NCBI GenBank assembly: GCA_029204225.1
Contig: MU831963.1
Location: 1-64,000 of the forward strand
Length of the DNA stretch: 64,000 nucleotides
Direction: 5' to 3'
Source: Diphasiastrum complanatum
Lineage: Eukaryota > Streptophyta > Lycopodiopsida > Lycopodiales > Lycopodiaceae
Part shown: positions 1 to 12,602 of the stretch, piece after piece
Position numbering within the stretch: the stretch's first letter is position 1
Layout: each line of letters begins with the position of its first letter
Position numbers and translations under genes: made by a program
Notes under the pieces: generated by a model
The model's database searches: none
What the model saw: the letters and a program-made list of their open reading frames with translations, nothing else
Told to the model about the DNA's origin: nothing

Positions 1-142
1 AAAGTTTCAGATGTTTTTGAAAGAAAAGAGACTCTTTGAAATGCAAGTTGGAAAATTTTGAAGTTAATTGGCACATAGCTTTTAATGATGCAACCAATTG
101 TTTAGGTTTCATCTAATAGTTCAACAATGTTCAACTTTGTAG

Positions 143-3100
143 GAATGGTGTGAGAAGCAAGTAGAGTTCACTATGACACGAGGTAAACCAGAAAAGACTT
201 TTGCTATGAAAGCTGGAAGTGCGCGTCACTTGGAGCTCGAAATAGAGGTAATTATTGTCTCCAAGGAGATGAATTTTGATGCCTAGTGGTTGTTTTTTCT
301 TTCATTCCTATTGTCTCACTATAATTACTAGTATGCTTAGTGTCTTACTTTCTCTATATGAACCTAGAGACTTGAGCCGTTGGTTTTTAAAAAAGAAAAC
401 TTCACAATTTTTTGCCAAGAGCTCTTTGGTGTTTGGCAAATGGACTCTTGACTGACAAGACTAGTTAATTTAGTAGTTGCACGTGCTACACATTCTAGAA
501 GCTTCTTATGACTAGTATCAACTATAGTTTTTGTCTATTAGTATTCTTTTGTGAGTGTATATGAGGTCTCTTGGTTTAAATGTCTTATTTGTAATTGCTA
601 GATTTGAAGCATGCGATCAATAGTATTTCCATCTTATGAAAATTCATGATGCTCTTCAATGCAAGTGTATTGTCATGTTAGCTTTTGGCTGTATGGCAAT
701 GTTATAGATTATTCACTATTTCCATTCAAAATTGTCCTTTGCAGTTTTCAACTAAAGTAGAAGTTGAAGTACAATCAAAAGAGGACTCATGGGCTATTCG
801 GATGGTAAATTTCATAATTGGCACAAGGCAACTTTATGCCGAGGGGCTAACTAGAGAATTGCCAGTGTGAGTATGCCCAATTTTGTAATATGATTGTCTA
901 CTTTTGTGATAAATTTCTATATATGTAACACTTAAACTCATGATGCGTGGAGTCATTTCAAGTTACTTCCGGTTGTAATAGTTTGCAAAATTTTCCAAGG
1001 ATGGGCATCCCTTGAAAAATCTAGTGCTGCAATTTTGCTATGCATATGAAAAACGATAATTTTTATGCTGGATTTGCAAGTTTAAGCTTAGAGGATCAAA
1101 AAAAAAAATTTATATCACCGGATACAATTGATTGAGCTTTGTATAAGCTTTTATTTGCCAGATGTGCTAATTGTGAGTCTTAAATGGCAATGATTAGTAA
1201 GCTACTTTGAGCAATTGTACTACCAAGGCTTTAACTTTGAAAACCACGCTCATTAACGTTGTCTATATTTAGGCTCCACATCTAAAATACCATGAAAGTT
1301 TCATTGATACCATTTTATGTACTCATTCATAGTGGAGCATCAAGAACATGTACACATAGTACGAGATGTCAACAATTGCTGATTTTATAACAAGAAAAGA
1401 GAGAAATTGACAATAGACTACTTTGTAGCAGCCCTGATCTATGATCAAATTGCAAGAATGGGCCCATATTATAAAGCATATGATCAAAGGGTCCAATTAG
1501 TAATCAATGAGGTCGCAAGTGACATGGATCCAAATAGTAATAAATGAGGTCTCAACTAAAATATAAAACAATCCCTTAAAATAGCTGTATGCATGGTTTG
1601 ATTCAGAGACTATGTAGTATGCGAAGGGTGTTTGTGACGGGACACATACTGATAGTGTTCATGAGAGGGTAAGCTAGTTTTTAATTCTGTCAGTTCTTCT
1701 ACACATTGACAAACTGATTAGTGTTTTATGTTATGTATGTTCAGTTGTTGGCATCATTGAAGGGTATTACAAATTCGTGAGCCTTTCATTTTGAATTTGT
1801 GAATTTGGATTGATGTTGCATTGCAGCACGCTTTGATTGGTCTGGCTTTTAGCATGCCATAATCCAGCTTGTGAGGTGTTGTAGGTAAATCGATGCACTA
1901 CAGGGGTTCTATAGTTTTGGGTTTCTAGGGTAAAAGTTTTTTGAATCTTCACACTTGTGAAGGATTCACAAGTCAAATTTTCACTTTTACGACTATAGTC
2001 TCTTGGAACTAGCATCATCATACCATCTCGATCTTGATGACATCTTGGTTAGACTTTCTCTTAGATCATATCATCCTCATTTTGATGCTGTTTTTTAGGG
2101 TTTTGTGTGATTCGAAGATGGTCTAAGGTAATTGATTCTCGCCCTTGGGCCTTCGCTTCCCAGGGTGGAAGGCCTTGAGGGCATTTTGTAGAAATTTTTG
2201 CTCCCTTGGAAAGACTGGAGTGACTTTTGCTTTGTTGGGACATTTTCATTTAAGCCTTCAACTTTGAGGTCAATTGGCTTAGAAAATTTAAGATTTTCGC
2301 TTGGCTCCTTGTCATATGTTCCATCACATGTCTATTTCATATCTGCTTTCAGCTTTGAGTGGTTCGAGATGCTGATGACAATATATCCAATATTTAGTTG
2401 TGGGAGGGAAGTGAGTTGACAACGCATTTTATGAGATTATTCATGTTCTTGCGCATATCTCCATATTGCAGGATCAAGTGTGATCACGTTCTGTGGCCAA
2501 CTATTGCAAGCCACTAAAAGAATGACAACTTTTAGGATACTTTTCACTTCTAACTAACGAAGAGTCAAAAACATGTTGTTCTGGTGTCACTAGGGGCTTA
2601 TTTTCGTTGAATGAAGGTTTGCCTTAATAACGTTTATATTGAATATAAGGTCCTCAATTGCCATTTAGTTACTGGGACAGGACCTTGTTCAAACGAACTA
2701 GCATATGCCAAATTGGCAGGGCATTACAGGCCTTTGTGCTTTGTTGGTCTTAAAGTGACAAGTTCAGTCTCCTCGAGGTTGTAAGGTGTGACAGTGCTTA
2801 AAAGAATCACTGCCATATTATATGTTCAACAAAACTTTGTGTTGCTATCAGAATAAAAATTTGTTAATTTAATTATCCATCTCTGTCGATAATCGACAGA
2901 TTCATTCGAAGTTCTTTGTGAAGTCATTTTAAGTAGTTGGTTTCTGATTATAGCTCTGAGAAGGACTTGTGAAGTTCACATCATTGCAGGTTAGGTCTAC
3001 TTGAAAGCACATGGCTGGTAGGGGTAATTGATGAGCTGCGAATGTGCGACATGGGTGGTGTGCAATGCCCTCTTTTGGTTGATACAAAAACGCGTCTCCG

Positions 3101-5307
3101 TCCATCTCCTCCATCTGAAGCCCAAAAGCGAAATGCCAGGTTACAGTCCTCATTTAGTATATGTGGCTTTGGACAAATGGTTTCTTGTATAGTATGGGTC
3201 ATTTTGATTTTGTAAGTTCCTTTAAATAGAAATCACTGGTCTTTGTATAAATGTATGAACAATAATCTGGGATTTCTTTTATGCATGTGATTTGCATCTA
3301 CATACTAATGACTTGAGCAGGGATGCCTTAGCATATAGTCTGTGCGAATGCTTGGAATTTACGGTTAAACCTTTGTGAGTGGAGCTCATAAAAGCAAAGA
3401 TTGCATGTTTATTAATGTTAGAACTTAGTGTCCTATTGTAGGCTTAACATCATCTATATACGTAAGGAAATCAGCTGATTGGAAGTGCACAGTTTTGTAT
3501 GAGTGACCTTTCTACAAAGGAAGATTGCATCCAAGTGATTCCCCGTAATGGTTTCTTGGATTTAATCTTCGAGGCTTAGAAACTCGTTCCGACCCTTTTG
3601 GGTTGCAATGTACTGTATGTTTCGTACAGTACGTTCTGGAACGTACTGGGTCAGAATGTTTAAAAACGGGTATTCCTTCTTGATAATGCATTGAGGGATG
3701 CTTGATAATACATGGAGGGATTCTAGATATCAGAAATGCTGGAAAACATACAATTTAAGCAGATTTCTTTGTTCAAGGTAATCACGATTCCTTTGTCAAA
3801 AAATTACAGCTATTTGACATTGATTAGTTGTGATCATAAGATGAGCAACCTTCGCGGCCAGCACGGGGGCAACCATAAGGACCAGCTCGATCTCTATAGT
3901 TTCCCTTGGACCGCAATGGACCACTGCCACCATATCGGTTACTGTCACATCCTCCATCTCTGTCATATCCTCTATCTCGATGTCCCATGTCTTGTCGGAC
4001 GCTAGATAATTCATATCTGTTCTGACTGCTACTCACGTTGATCCTAGAGTCGCTATCTGAGCCACGTTATATATATCTGAGCTAGAATCGCTATCTGAGC
4101 CATGCTATATATCTTGAGTCCAACAATGCTTCGAGGATATATGGCATGCTTCGAATTATTTTCTAGCCTTTTAGCTTGAATATTGATGTGTTTGTGAAAG
4201 TTTGGAGTGTTCCAATATCTAGAATCTCATTGTTTCCTGGATATCGCAAAGTTAGGTGGTCCTATATCAATGGTGGTCGTTTCCTGTTTATAGGGTTGAG
4301 AGTTGAAACAACTGAGCTCGATATTTAGCCAGCATCAGCAGTTCTTGTAGAATTCCTTTTCCATAGTTGATGGCGGTTTTGACTTTGGCGTACATTTATT
4401 TCTTTGTTTCCTATTCACTGTTGAATGTGCTATGCTGAAAACTAGGAAATTTTGACTAACGATAGCATCTTATGTTCTTGGCAGTCAGGCTTCAGCTCAT
4501 GTGCTACAAGTTGATTTGGGATACAATGACTCAGAAAGGCATATCGTCAGAAATTTTCTATGAATGCTTCGACCTTCGACCTCACAAACCCCTTTCAGAA
4601 TCTGTGAAATGCCATGTTGATCGTCTGGCTATGCATTTGAGAGTAAGTGGTTTTTTTGGTCTTCTTAAATTCTCACTACATAATCAATTTTCTAGTAAAT
4701 TTTTGTGAAAAGTGTGTGCTTTTGGATGTTATAGGTTTGATGAATTTCTTGTTCTTGTGATGGTTCTTCAGGTTTGTAATTTTGAGGATGTAGTGCAGCT
4801 ATTCAACGAAGAGTGTCTTTTACTTCCATCATGTCATTCGTCTCTTCTATTAAGGTATAGATTAATTTTTTTCTTTTGAATGGCCTTATTTGTGTGGCTG
4901 ATTAGAGTCAAATGCCTTTGATTTTTCTGCACAAAAGGTAACACTTTCAATATCAAGATTGTCTCTGAGAGCTATCATCTGCATTGGTACTTCTTTGATG
5001 AAAGCTTTTACTTTTCAGTTTATGTAGATCCTATCAATTTTCCAAATTGTGGTAGTTTTCATGAGGTTGTTTTCAACTCTGCAGGTATGAGTGGCAAGCT
5101 GATCAGTCCATTCTTGGCGAAGATGAGTTCCCGTTTGAGCTGGAGTGGTGCACAGACCGCCTAAAATGGCATTTAGAATATTGGCAAGGACAAAGGCCAG
5201 CAACTTTTGTAGCAGATGATGAGCACTGGAAGTGCAACTTCTGTTCGTTTGCAGGAGTATGCCCTGCAGTGAACGCAAGTGTGGAAGAACAAACTACATG
5301 TAATTAA
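143..5307 (+). CDS. EXO5: Exonuclease V (DEM1/EXO5-like), 3' part of a spliced gene
   Basis: Six exons fit one reading frame with GT..AG introns: 143-247, 745-866, 2990-3139, 4489-4642, 4772-4854 and 5085-5307 (stop TAA). Phases agree at each junction, giving about 278 residues; the first exons lie left of the window. Seen: WCEKQVEF and AMKAGSARHLELE in exon 1, GLTRELPV in exon 2, WLVGVIDELRM and LLVDTKTR in exon 3, RLQLMCYK across exons 3/4, and a C-terminal CNFCSFAGVC. Known of the family: EXO5 is a PD-(D/E)xK single-strand DNA exonuclease with a 4Fe-4S cluster; VGVIDEL and VDTKTR carry catalytic Asp and Asp/Lys residues, and the CX2CX5C motif supplies three cluster cysteines (the fourth would be in the missing N-terminus). 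No stop or frameshift is seen, so this is probably a working host gene. Introns 2 (2.1 kb) and 3 (1.35 kb) are long and hold repeat-like DNA. Confidence 0.9.
867..2989 (+). other. Long intron 2 of the exonuclease V gene
   Basis: Donor GTGAGT at 867 and acceptor TTGCAG ending at 2989. I see no recognisable coding remnant. The short ORFs on either strand here lack family motifs and are not supported. Confidence 0.7.
3580..3665. repeat. Fold-back (hairpin-forming) repeat in EXO5 intron 3
   Basis: An 8-bp perfect inverted repeat, GTACTGTA (3610-3617) and TACAGTAC (3625-3632), lies inside a longer imperfect one, CGTTCCGACCC on the left against GGGTCAGAATG on the right. It may be a small fold-back element or MITE end. 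Downstream at 4044-4118 a 38-bp unit containing CGCTATCTGAGCC is tandemly doubled. Confidence 0.45.
3796..4036 (-). pseudogene. Antisense fragment resembling a glycine-rich (RZ-1-like) RNA-binding protein
   Basis: The minus-strand frame 4036-3824 reads as an RD/RG/DY-rich stretch (QDMGHRDRGYDRDGG, RSKGNYRDRAGPYG) with no stop. This composition is typical of the C-terminal tail of plant glycine-rich RNA-binding zinc-finger proteins such as RZ-1. There is no RRM or start codon context, and it sits inside intron 3 of EXO5 on the opposite strand. I infer a transposed or retroposed exon fragment. Low-complexity likeness alone makes the identity uncertain. Confidence 0.35.
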
Positions 5308-6317
5308 TAATGCCAATTGTATTGCTGTCACCACTCGCGCTCAATTACTGATCAGAGCACTGTGCATGAACTTGTGTTTTATGTTGAGATTATGATTATG
5401 TCAATCTATCCATTTTCAACTGAAACATTGGTTTTACTATTGTCAGTTCAAGACCTCTCTTTTTTGTTGGTTCATGGACAGTTTGGTTATGCAACTAATT
5501 GTTGCCGTGACATTTGAGCTCCATACATTATTAGGGATTCTTGACATCATAAGGTAGTTGACGCATCTCATGAGTTGTGATGACCTCTGGTATCTGTAAT
5601 GATTTTTTGTTTTTCAATTGCTATTATTTTGTTTTGGCTGGGCTCTGGAACAAGAGTTGCTAGAATGCAGAATTGAACAGTGTCAATCATGCATTGACGC
5701 AGCACTGAGCAGAAGGTTTGCAAGTTCTTGCCAACACCTGATATGTTTGCAAGGTTACGGTTCAGCAGAAGTTCCTTACGGTCAGATTGTGTTTATTTTC
5801 TATAGTTACGAGTAACATGAAATTTCAAGCCCTTGTACCATTCATCGAAAAGTCTTTATGCATTTAACGTTTTTTTTCCTGGGTGCTCGCATAAGCATAT
5901 ATATAATCTTTTGTCTGTGTAATCATAGAAATTCATGAGTTTCAATAAGAGCTGGTAGTAAAGTTACTCATGCTGTTAACTATATCCTCATGCATTTGAA
6001 GCTTGCCCATTGATGTATATCATTGGCAATGTACTGACGTATTGATTCAATTTTCATAAAATCTCACACAATATCTTTTTGGTAAACTCAGAATGTTAGC
6101 TTTTTGTTAGTAGGGTTGTAAATGCATCATGAGCGCAGGATGTTATAATCTCTTTCGCTTGAGTGGCCTGTCAATTAATTTAACTAGGCATGTTCAACAC
6201 ATGCATACATATACAAGTCTAATTGTAATTAAATAAAAAATACAAAATAGAAACTAAATGTGACTTAATTGTAATATAAAATAAAAGAAATTAATATGTA
6301 AATATGTATGTATGCAT

Positions 6318-6379
<62 letters not shown>

Positions 6380-6641
6380 TAGGCTGTTGTGGAGAAAAGG
6401 GGTTTCGGAGGTTTTCATTGGTTCACGTTTGCCTTAAAACGTTTTTGAAGGGCATTCGAAATTTTTTTGAAAGGAAGCTGCCGTGAGAAAACACACTCTC
6501 TCTAGAAACTTCTAGAAAGAGAGATAAAATCAGGGTATAAAATCTCGATGGCAGTAGAGCGAAATCGTGATGTAGGAGAGGAATACGAGTGAAATTTTTT
6601 CGTTTTCTTTGGTATGGGAGAGAAATAGCGATATAGTGAGG

Positions 6642-6686
<45 letters not shown>

Positions 6687-6990
6687 CTTGAATAACAAAG
6701 CAAAATCTTTTGTGACAAATATGGTGATATAGCGTGTAAGTCTCACCTATCTCCTAACACTCACAATTTATGTTTTTCCATATGTCATGTGCTTCTTCAC
6801 TTGATTTTTACTCGAATCTTGTTTTGGTCGTTTTGTGTAAGTGCCAATTTTGGGGTGGAGGGGTTGGAACTCGCCCATGTGCAAAATGCCCCCTACCTCC
6901 CAAAAAAAACTTGAATGATTGCTTAAACGTGGCTCATTAAAATTTTGATTTTATTCTTTCAACAATGCTTTTGAAAAGAATTTGTGACAA
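5308..6990. other. Intergenic stretch with GA microsatellites
   Basis: EXO5 3' flank followed by AT-rich DNA. Two GA runs are present at 6317-6376 and 6646-6682. No gene is supported; the ORFs over the runs are dinucleotide translations. Confidence 0.7.
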
Positions 6991-7129
6991 AGCATCAACT
7001 TCCTGTTTTTATTAATAAAAGATGGGCAAACCCATCAGAGTACAAAGGAATGCATGTAAAAAGCGTAAAGGCCATAAGGCGAATTGAGATACTATACAAG
7101 TATAACAAAGCAACAATCTCGTAGAGTAT

Positions 7130-9670
7130 CTACATAAAGCCTACTGCTTGGTGTAAGTCGCTAGTTAAGACAGTTGGAAGTTTAGGTAGTGCAGGAAGCT
7201 GTGAAGCAGCCGTTCCTGCAACTACGGCATGTCGAAGTATTGCAAGTGTTTGAGTGCGTTGTAAAGTCATCGAAATTCATTGACGATAATAAGCCGTAAT
7301 GATAGATAAAGCTGAGGCACCACGACCTTGGAGTTTCGTTGCAAAACCTGCACAGGAGGATAGAAAATCATCGAAGTTCTTATGCAGGCACCCATATGTT
7401 TCCAAAGCAAAAGGGATAAAGCCTTCTCCAGGAGTGCGATGTGAATAATCTCGCTCTTTATCTAGAGCTGCATGAGAAACAGCGGCACCCTGAGTAGTTG
7501 AAGCACGACGAAGGAGGTCAGGCCGCAAAAGATCAGCAACAACAACATCCCCAAGCGTGCGAATCCCCTCGCGCGAAAGAACAAGATCAACTCGACGCCG
7601 AGGCGACTGTGAATCAGACACAGGCAAGATGTGAGTCTGCTCCCGAACAACATGAAAGCCGCACTCATGAGCAATAGATGCCAATACGTCACGAATGGAA
7701 TCATGAGTCGCAGTACGCTCTCCGGCGAAGGGCAACGCATGAGATGAGTGCCAATAGGATCAACAGGGTGACCACAGGAACATTTTGTCAAACCTGCCAG
7801 CACTGGATGAGGGAGACCCAACCTAACCCGAAGAGCGGCGAGAAACAACTCTGAAGAAAGGCGCAAGTGTGGAACAACAGGGCGCGCAACAAGCCAAGCG
7901 CCAGCACCCGGGCTGACCATTGGGAATACGAAAGGATTTTGAACTGACCATTGGGAATACGAAAGGATTCTGAACCCATCAAGCGACCCGGAATATCTGA
8001 TAAAGTATTATCGAAATCCTGTAGCAAAGCCAAAACATCAGGAGAGGGAGGAACACACCGTAGAATATAACTTGGCCGTTGCGCGAAGCATTGAGTGAGA
8101 ATCCCTAGGGCAACTTGAGCATTGCCAAGCTTTGGTAGCAGATCAGCGTGACGAAGATGTGCGTCCAAAGTGTCCCGCAAAGAGGAAGCCACAAAATCCA
8201 AGAAACCTATAGGAATACCAAGCACTCTAATCCCATCAACTGGAGTATTGAAACCTGTAGGTAAAGGGAGCTCAGGAAGGAGGCCCTGAGGACACCAAGC
8301 AACGCACTTAGAAGGATTGACAGTGAGGCCCAAAGCCGAAAGTTGCTGAGAGAAATGTAGGAAAGCCGGAAAGACGTCATTAGCAAGTCCCACAATATGC
8401 GTGTCATCAGCAATATAGGGAAACAAACAAGAAGGAAAAGCAGCAGAAGAAGCACGCAATGCCCGAAAGTGCGCCAAAGCAAAAAGAACACCACCAAGGG
8501 ATCACCTTGTCTGATACCATCAGCAGACGAGATAACCGAAACATCACCTAAGTGAGAAGCATGACTGAAATATAGAGGCACATCCATGGAATAAAAAGAG
8601 CGAACAAACGGGATGAACTGAGCGAGAGGACCGTGAGCCGCACGAAGTTCTTCGAAAATGGCCCCTCGGGAAACAAAATTGAAAGCATTTTTAACATCCA
8701 CCTGAAGAACAACCCAATCTGGATGAAGATCCAAGGTAGCACGCAAAGCATGTATGACTGTCTCGCAACCGCCAGGAGTAGCACAACCAAACTGATGAGG
8801 AAATAGGTGGTCATGAAAACTGTCACGAAGCTGAAAACCAAGAGCCCTAGAAACCAATCTGTATAAAACCTCTCCAACAGCAATGGGACGCACTCCACCG
8901 CCAGGCTTATCCAAGGCTATCAAACGAGCAGCACCAAGAATACGAGCAATAGAAAGAGGAATACGGCCACATGCTACGGAAGAGCAAACTTGAAAGAGCA
9001 AACCAAACCCGCTAGCAGAGTTATCAGGAGAAAAACAGTCACGAAGATGCTCGAAAACCATACCAGAAGGACCCCCAGTTGACAAATGAGGGCTGCGCAG
9101 AAAAGCATTAAGAAAATGAGGTTTTGAGAGCTTCAAATCAGAATCAGGTTCAAAGTCCTCAACAAAAGAAGGAAGGGAGTCATTTGCCGGTGGGTGAAGA
9201 AGCTCCAAAGCCTGAAGGGTGGCAGTAGAAGGAGAAGCTGGACTTGTAGGAGCTAGAGCACGAGCTGCACGAGAATACTCACCCACTTGCCCAAGTAAAA
9301 CACAGCGACGCAAACGACGATGAACAAGGGGTATAGAAACACCATCCGAAGTAGAAACCCGCTGAGCAGCAGAGGAAGAAGGAGAAAGCTGAGAAACAGA
9401 AAGAGAGGGAGAAAGCTGATGGTGAAGATGGGGCGGACAGTATGGCACCACCTGGCCAGAGGAGACAAGCAAGGAATCCGCAACATCACGGTGGGCTTCA
9501 CGACGCGCACAAGAAGAGGAAACACTAGAAGGATGCTCTGAAGGGGAAGCAGGTCTCTTTTCTCCACGTCGAACAAGAGGATTGAAATCCAGGAGTTGCA
9601 AAGGATGAGAAGATTCTTGAGGAACCATATTGACAGGTAAAGATTCAGTTGCTCCCTCTGAAAATTCCAA
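7130..9670 (-). pseudogene. Non-LTR retrotransposon (LINE) with reverse transcriptase and restriction-like endonuclease
   Basis: Reading leftward from 9670: a Ser/Pro-rich N-terminal region, then reverse transcriptase motifs LDKPGGGVRPIAVGEVLYRL, VDVKNAFNFVSR, GIRQGDPL and YIADDTHIVG (catalytic ADD). These are followed by a zinc motif CSCGHPVDPIGTHLMRC, and an endonuclease-like domain with RRVDLVL, DVVVAD and a following ALDKERDY. This order (RT, CCHC, PD-(D/E)xK) is that of REL-endonuclease LINEs rather than APE-type L1. The frame is broken near 8480 (between GIRQGDPL and the ADD motif), by a 31-bp duplication at 7915-7976, and by a TGA near 7279; the frame can be followed on to TAG at 7130-7132. 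The 3' end near 7005 reads as AATAAAA-like sequence. The left neighbour is unremarkable; the 5' end stops near 9670, so it may be 5'-truncated. A second remnant lies at 47.7-48.7 kb. Confidence 0.85.
7915..7976. repeat. 31-bp tandem duplication inside the LINE
   Basis: GACCATTGGGAATACGAAAG starts at 7915 and again at 7946. The doubling shifts the LINE reading frame. Confidence 0.8.
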
Positions 9671-10343
9671 AAATTAGTGTGAAGCCTCCTTGTTGGCCAA
9701 CAAGACCCTCTTACGAATCCTGCAGGCTTTGCTTTTCAGTAGAATCAAGATTGAGCAAAAGATTGTTACTTCCGGTTGTTTTGGAGGTTGTCTGCATGTG
9801 CTCAGAGGTCACTGATATATCTATCTTCTAGTTGTGTTTTCCAAGCCCTTTGTCACTTGTTGTGCCCTGCTTTGGTTGTGAGCAATCTGCATCTACCATC
9901 TTGCTGTGAGAAATCTGACATTTGTAAAATGATAAGAAACTGAAATCTGCAGGGATCTGAGGTTTGTGAAATTTCTGCTGCCTATTCAACGATGGTGTGT
10001 TGCCCTAGCGATGATGTGAGGAACGTTTATCCAACAGAGATCTGAGGTAGTTCTCGAAGAAAGCTGCAACGCTGTGGTTCTCGAAGAAAGCTGCAACCGT
10101 GAGGTTTTTGATCTACAAAAAGACTAAAAGACGTAAACTTCAAGCCGAACAAGGCGCTCATAGTCTTGCCAGAGGCATATTTATGCAGTCGGCTACAGGA
10201 ATTTTGACCTGATCCTAGCCTATAATTGCAACTTAGCTCAACCAGTAAGAAGCAGGCACAAAACATACACGCTATCTATCTTTTTTCCTTTGTTTTTTTT
10301 TTTTCATATATCCACAGCTAACTTCTACTAAAAGAACTGCAAG
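9671..10343. other. No gene recognised
   Basis: AT-rich sequence. The phrase GCAGCTTTCTTCGAGAA... is doubled near 10040-10100, giving a repeated AAFFEN in the minus frame, but no known protein family is recognisable. Confidence 0.5.
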
Positions 10344-10457
10344 CGCAATGATTATCAGTTGATTGATATATCTGAAAATGGATTTGTAAGCCTTTTGACT
10401 GACAGTGGTGAAACTAAGGATGATGTTCGTCTTCCTACTGATGATCAGCTTCTCCAA
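10344..10457 (+). pseudogene. Fragment of translation factor eIF5A
   Basis: The frame reads [19 protein letters not shown] followed by [18 protein letters not shown]. This matches the start of the C-terminal OB-fold of eukaryotic eIF5A, where [19 protein letters not shown] is near invariant. Only about 38 codons are left; the hypusine-bearing N-terminal domain and the C-terminus are missing. There is no start codon, and a TAA lies a few codons upstream. It lies about 100 bp from an oppositely oriented phospholipase D fragment, which suggests transposon-mediated capture of gene pieces rather than a decayed resident gene. Confidence 0.8.
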
Positions 10458-10558
10458 TTCTTTGCCAGATTGCCTGTCAACTCTGGTGAGAATTTCTGCA
10501 AATTTCACCGCTATGTAAAATCCGTGGCACTTCAGAATTCAGAAGCGGTATTAGCAAT

Positions 10559-10819
10559 CTACATGTCTTGATCAGTAGCAATAGCAACAATACTTGGGCA
10601 AGAGATAATCTCTGTAGTTTTCTTCATCCAATCTAAGATCGCCAAGACCTGAGCACCCTCAGGAATACCTTCAGGACACCTGGGCACCACAACATAAACA
10701 ACAAAACGCTCACCTGCGTCTATCTTTCTAACAATTTTTAGAGCTAACTTTCTTGGAATCATGTGCAGAACACCGGCATCTTGATCAGTGTCCCAAGCAA
10801 AAGAACTACCAAGAAACAC
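10559..10819 (-). pseudogene. Fragment of phospholipase D
   Basis: The minus frame reads [15 protein letters not shown], then [38 protein letters not shown] and [11 protein letters not shown]. This is the plant phospholipase D alpha segment shortly before the second HKD motif (family pattern: IGSS.AW...DAG..IP.ELALKI..KI.AGERF.VYVVVP.WPEG.P). The HKD catalytic residues are absent. The piece is about 85 codons, without gene context, next to and convergent with the eIF5A fragment. Likely a captured exon fragment. Confidence 0.8.
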
Positions 10820-11339
10820 CCTCCTAAAGCCTTAATAAGGCCTTCCTAAAGCCTTAATAAGGGTTTCGCATGTAACACTCTCTCATAGCTGCAACATCGT
10901 GTCTGTCATAGCCTCTCTAGAGCAACATAGAGCAAAGTAATACATGTGGCACAATCATAAATTGGTCATTGATAATTTCTAACAAAAGTTGAAAAGAAGA
11001 TTTCTAATTACGATATTTTTGGCGACAATGACCTAAGCAAAAAGTTCTTATGCCCCGATGTTTTGCCAAAAAAACTAGAAATAAATTGTTGATTTGTAAT
11101 TGGAAATGTACAAAATTTAACACATTCCAATTGGCTAGAGTTCTTTTTTGGGTATAGAAAGTTACTCAACTAGTAAATATACACAACATATACAACCTCG
11201 ACATTGCATATTCGATCAATTCACTCAGCCAGTTCCTATCAAATCCAGGTCTAATCCATTGGAAGGCACTCACAAAAGTCATGAAGTACATCTAGACAAC
11301 CAAACATCTTAGCATCTGTTATGGAGAGGCAGCCAACCT
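10820..11339. other. No gene recognised
   Basis: Contains a short direct repeat CCTAAAGCCTTAATAAGG near 10825-10862; otherwise AT-rich with no supported feature. Confidence 0.5.
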
Positions 11340-12144
<805 letters not shown>

Positions 12145-12602
12145 TCTGTGTGTCAGAGATATTAAGGGTGATCAAGGCAAAAGCCTTCATTATGGAAAAC
12201 CTCAACTAAAAAAAGGCCCTATAAGAAACCCGAACTTAGTGAGAGAATGATTAGAGAGAGAAAGTATAAACGGCAAGATTTGTTGCCGTTTTTCTAGTTT
12301 CCGGTGCTACCCTCCGTCTAACTAGTGTGGTTAACTGATTTTTAACTCAAACAAAATAAACACGCCGACTAAGCACACACTGTCGACGCTACCAAGAAGC
12401 TTTTATTCATGCATTTATGAAGAAATTTGGTTGCGCCATATCACTAGTGGGAGGAGAAGAGGATAATTTTTGGTTGAGCATGATGTTCCCTCCAAAAATC
12501 TTTGAAAACATTTGAAAGGTAGATTATATAACATGCTTGTTTAATGATTTACATACTTGTTTTGGTTTCGTGTGAATCGTTTTTCTTGTTACATGATTTA
12601 GT

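Noticed and set aside
12240-12360. CGGTGCTACC...GGTTAACTG similarity to 24565-24600 as a terminal repeat of the transposase element
   Set aside because: Short and diverged, and its orientation relative to T1 and T2 is inconsistent.
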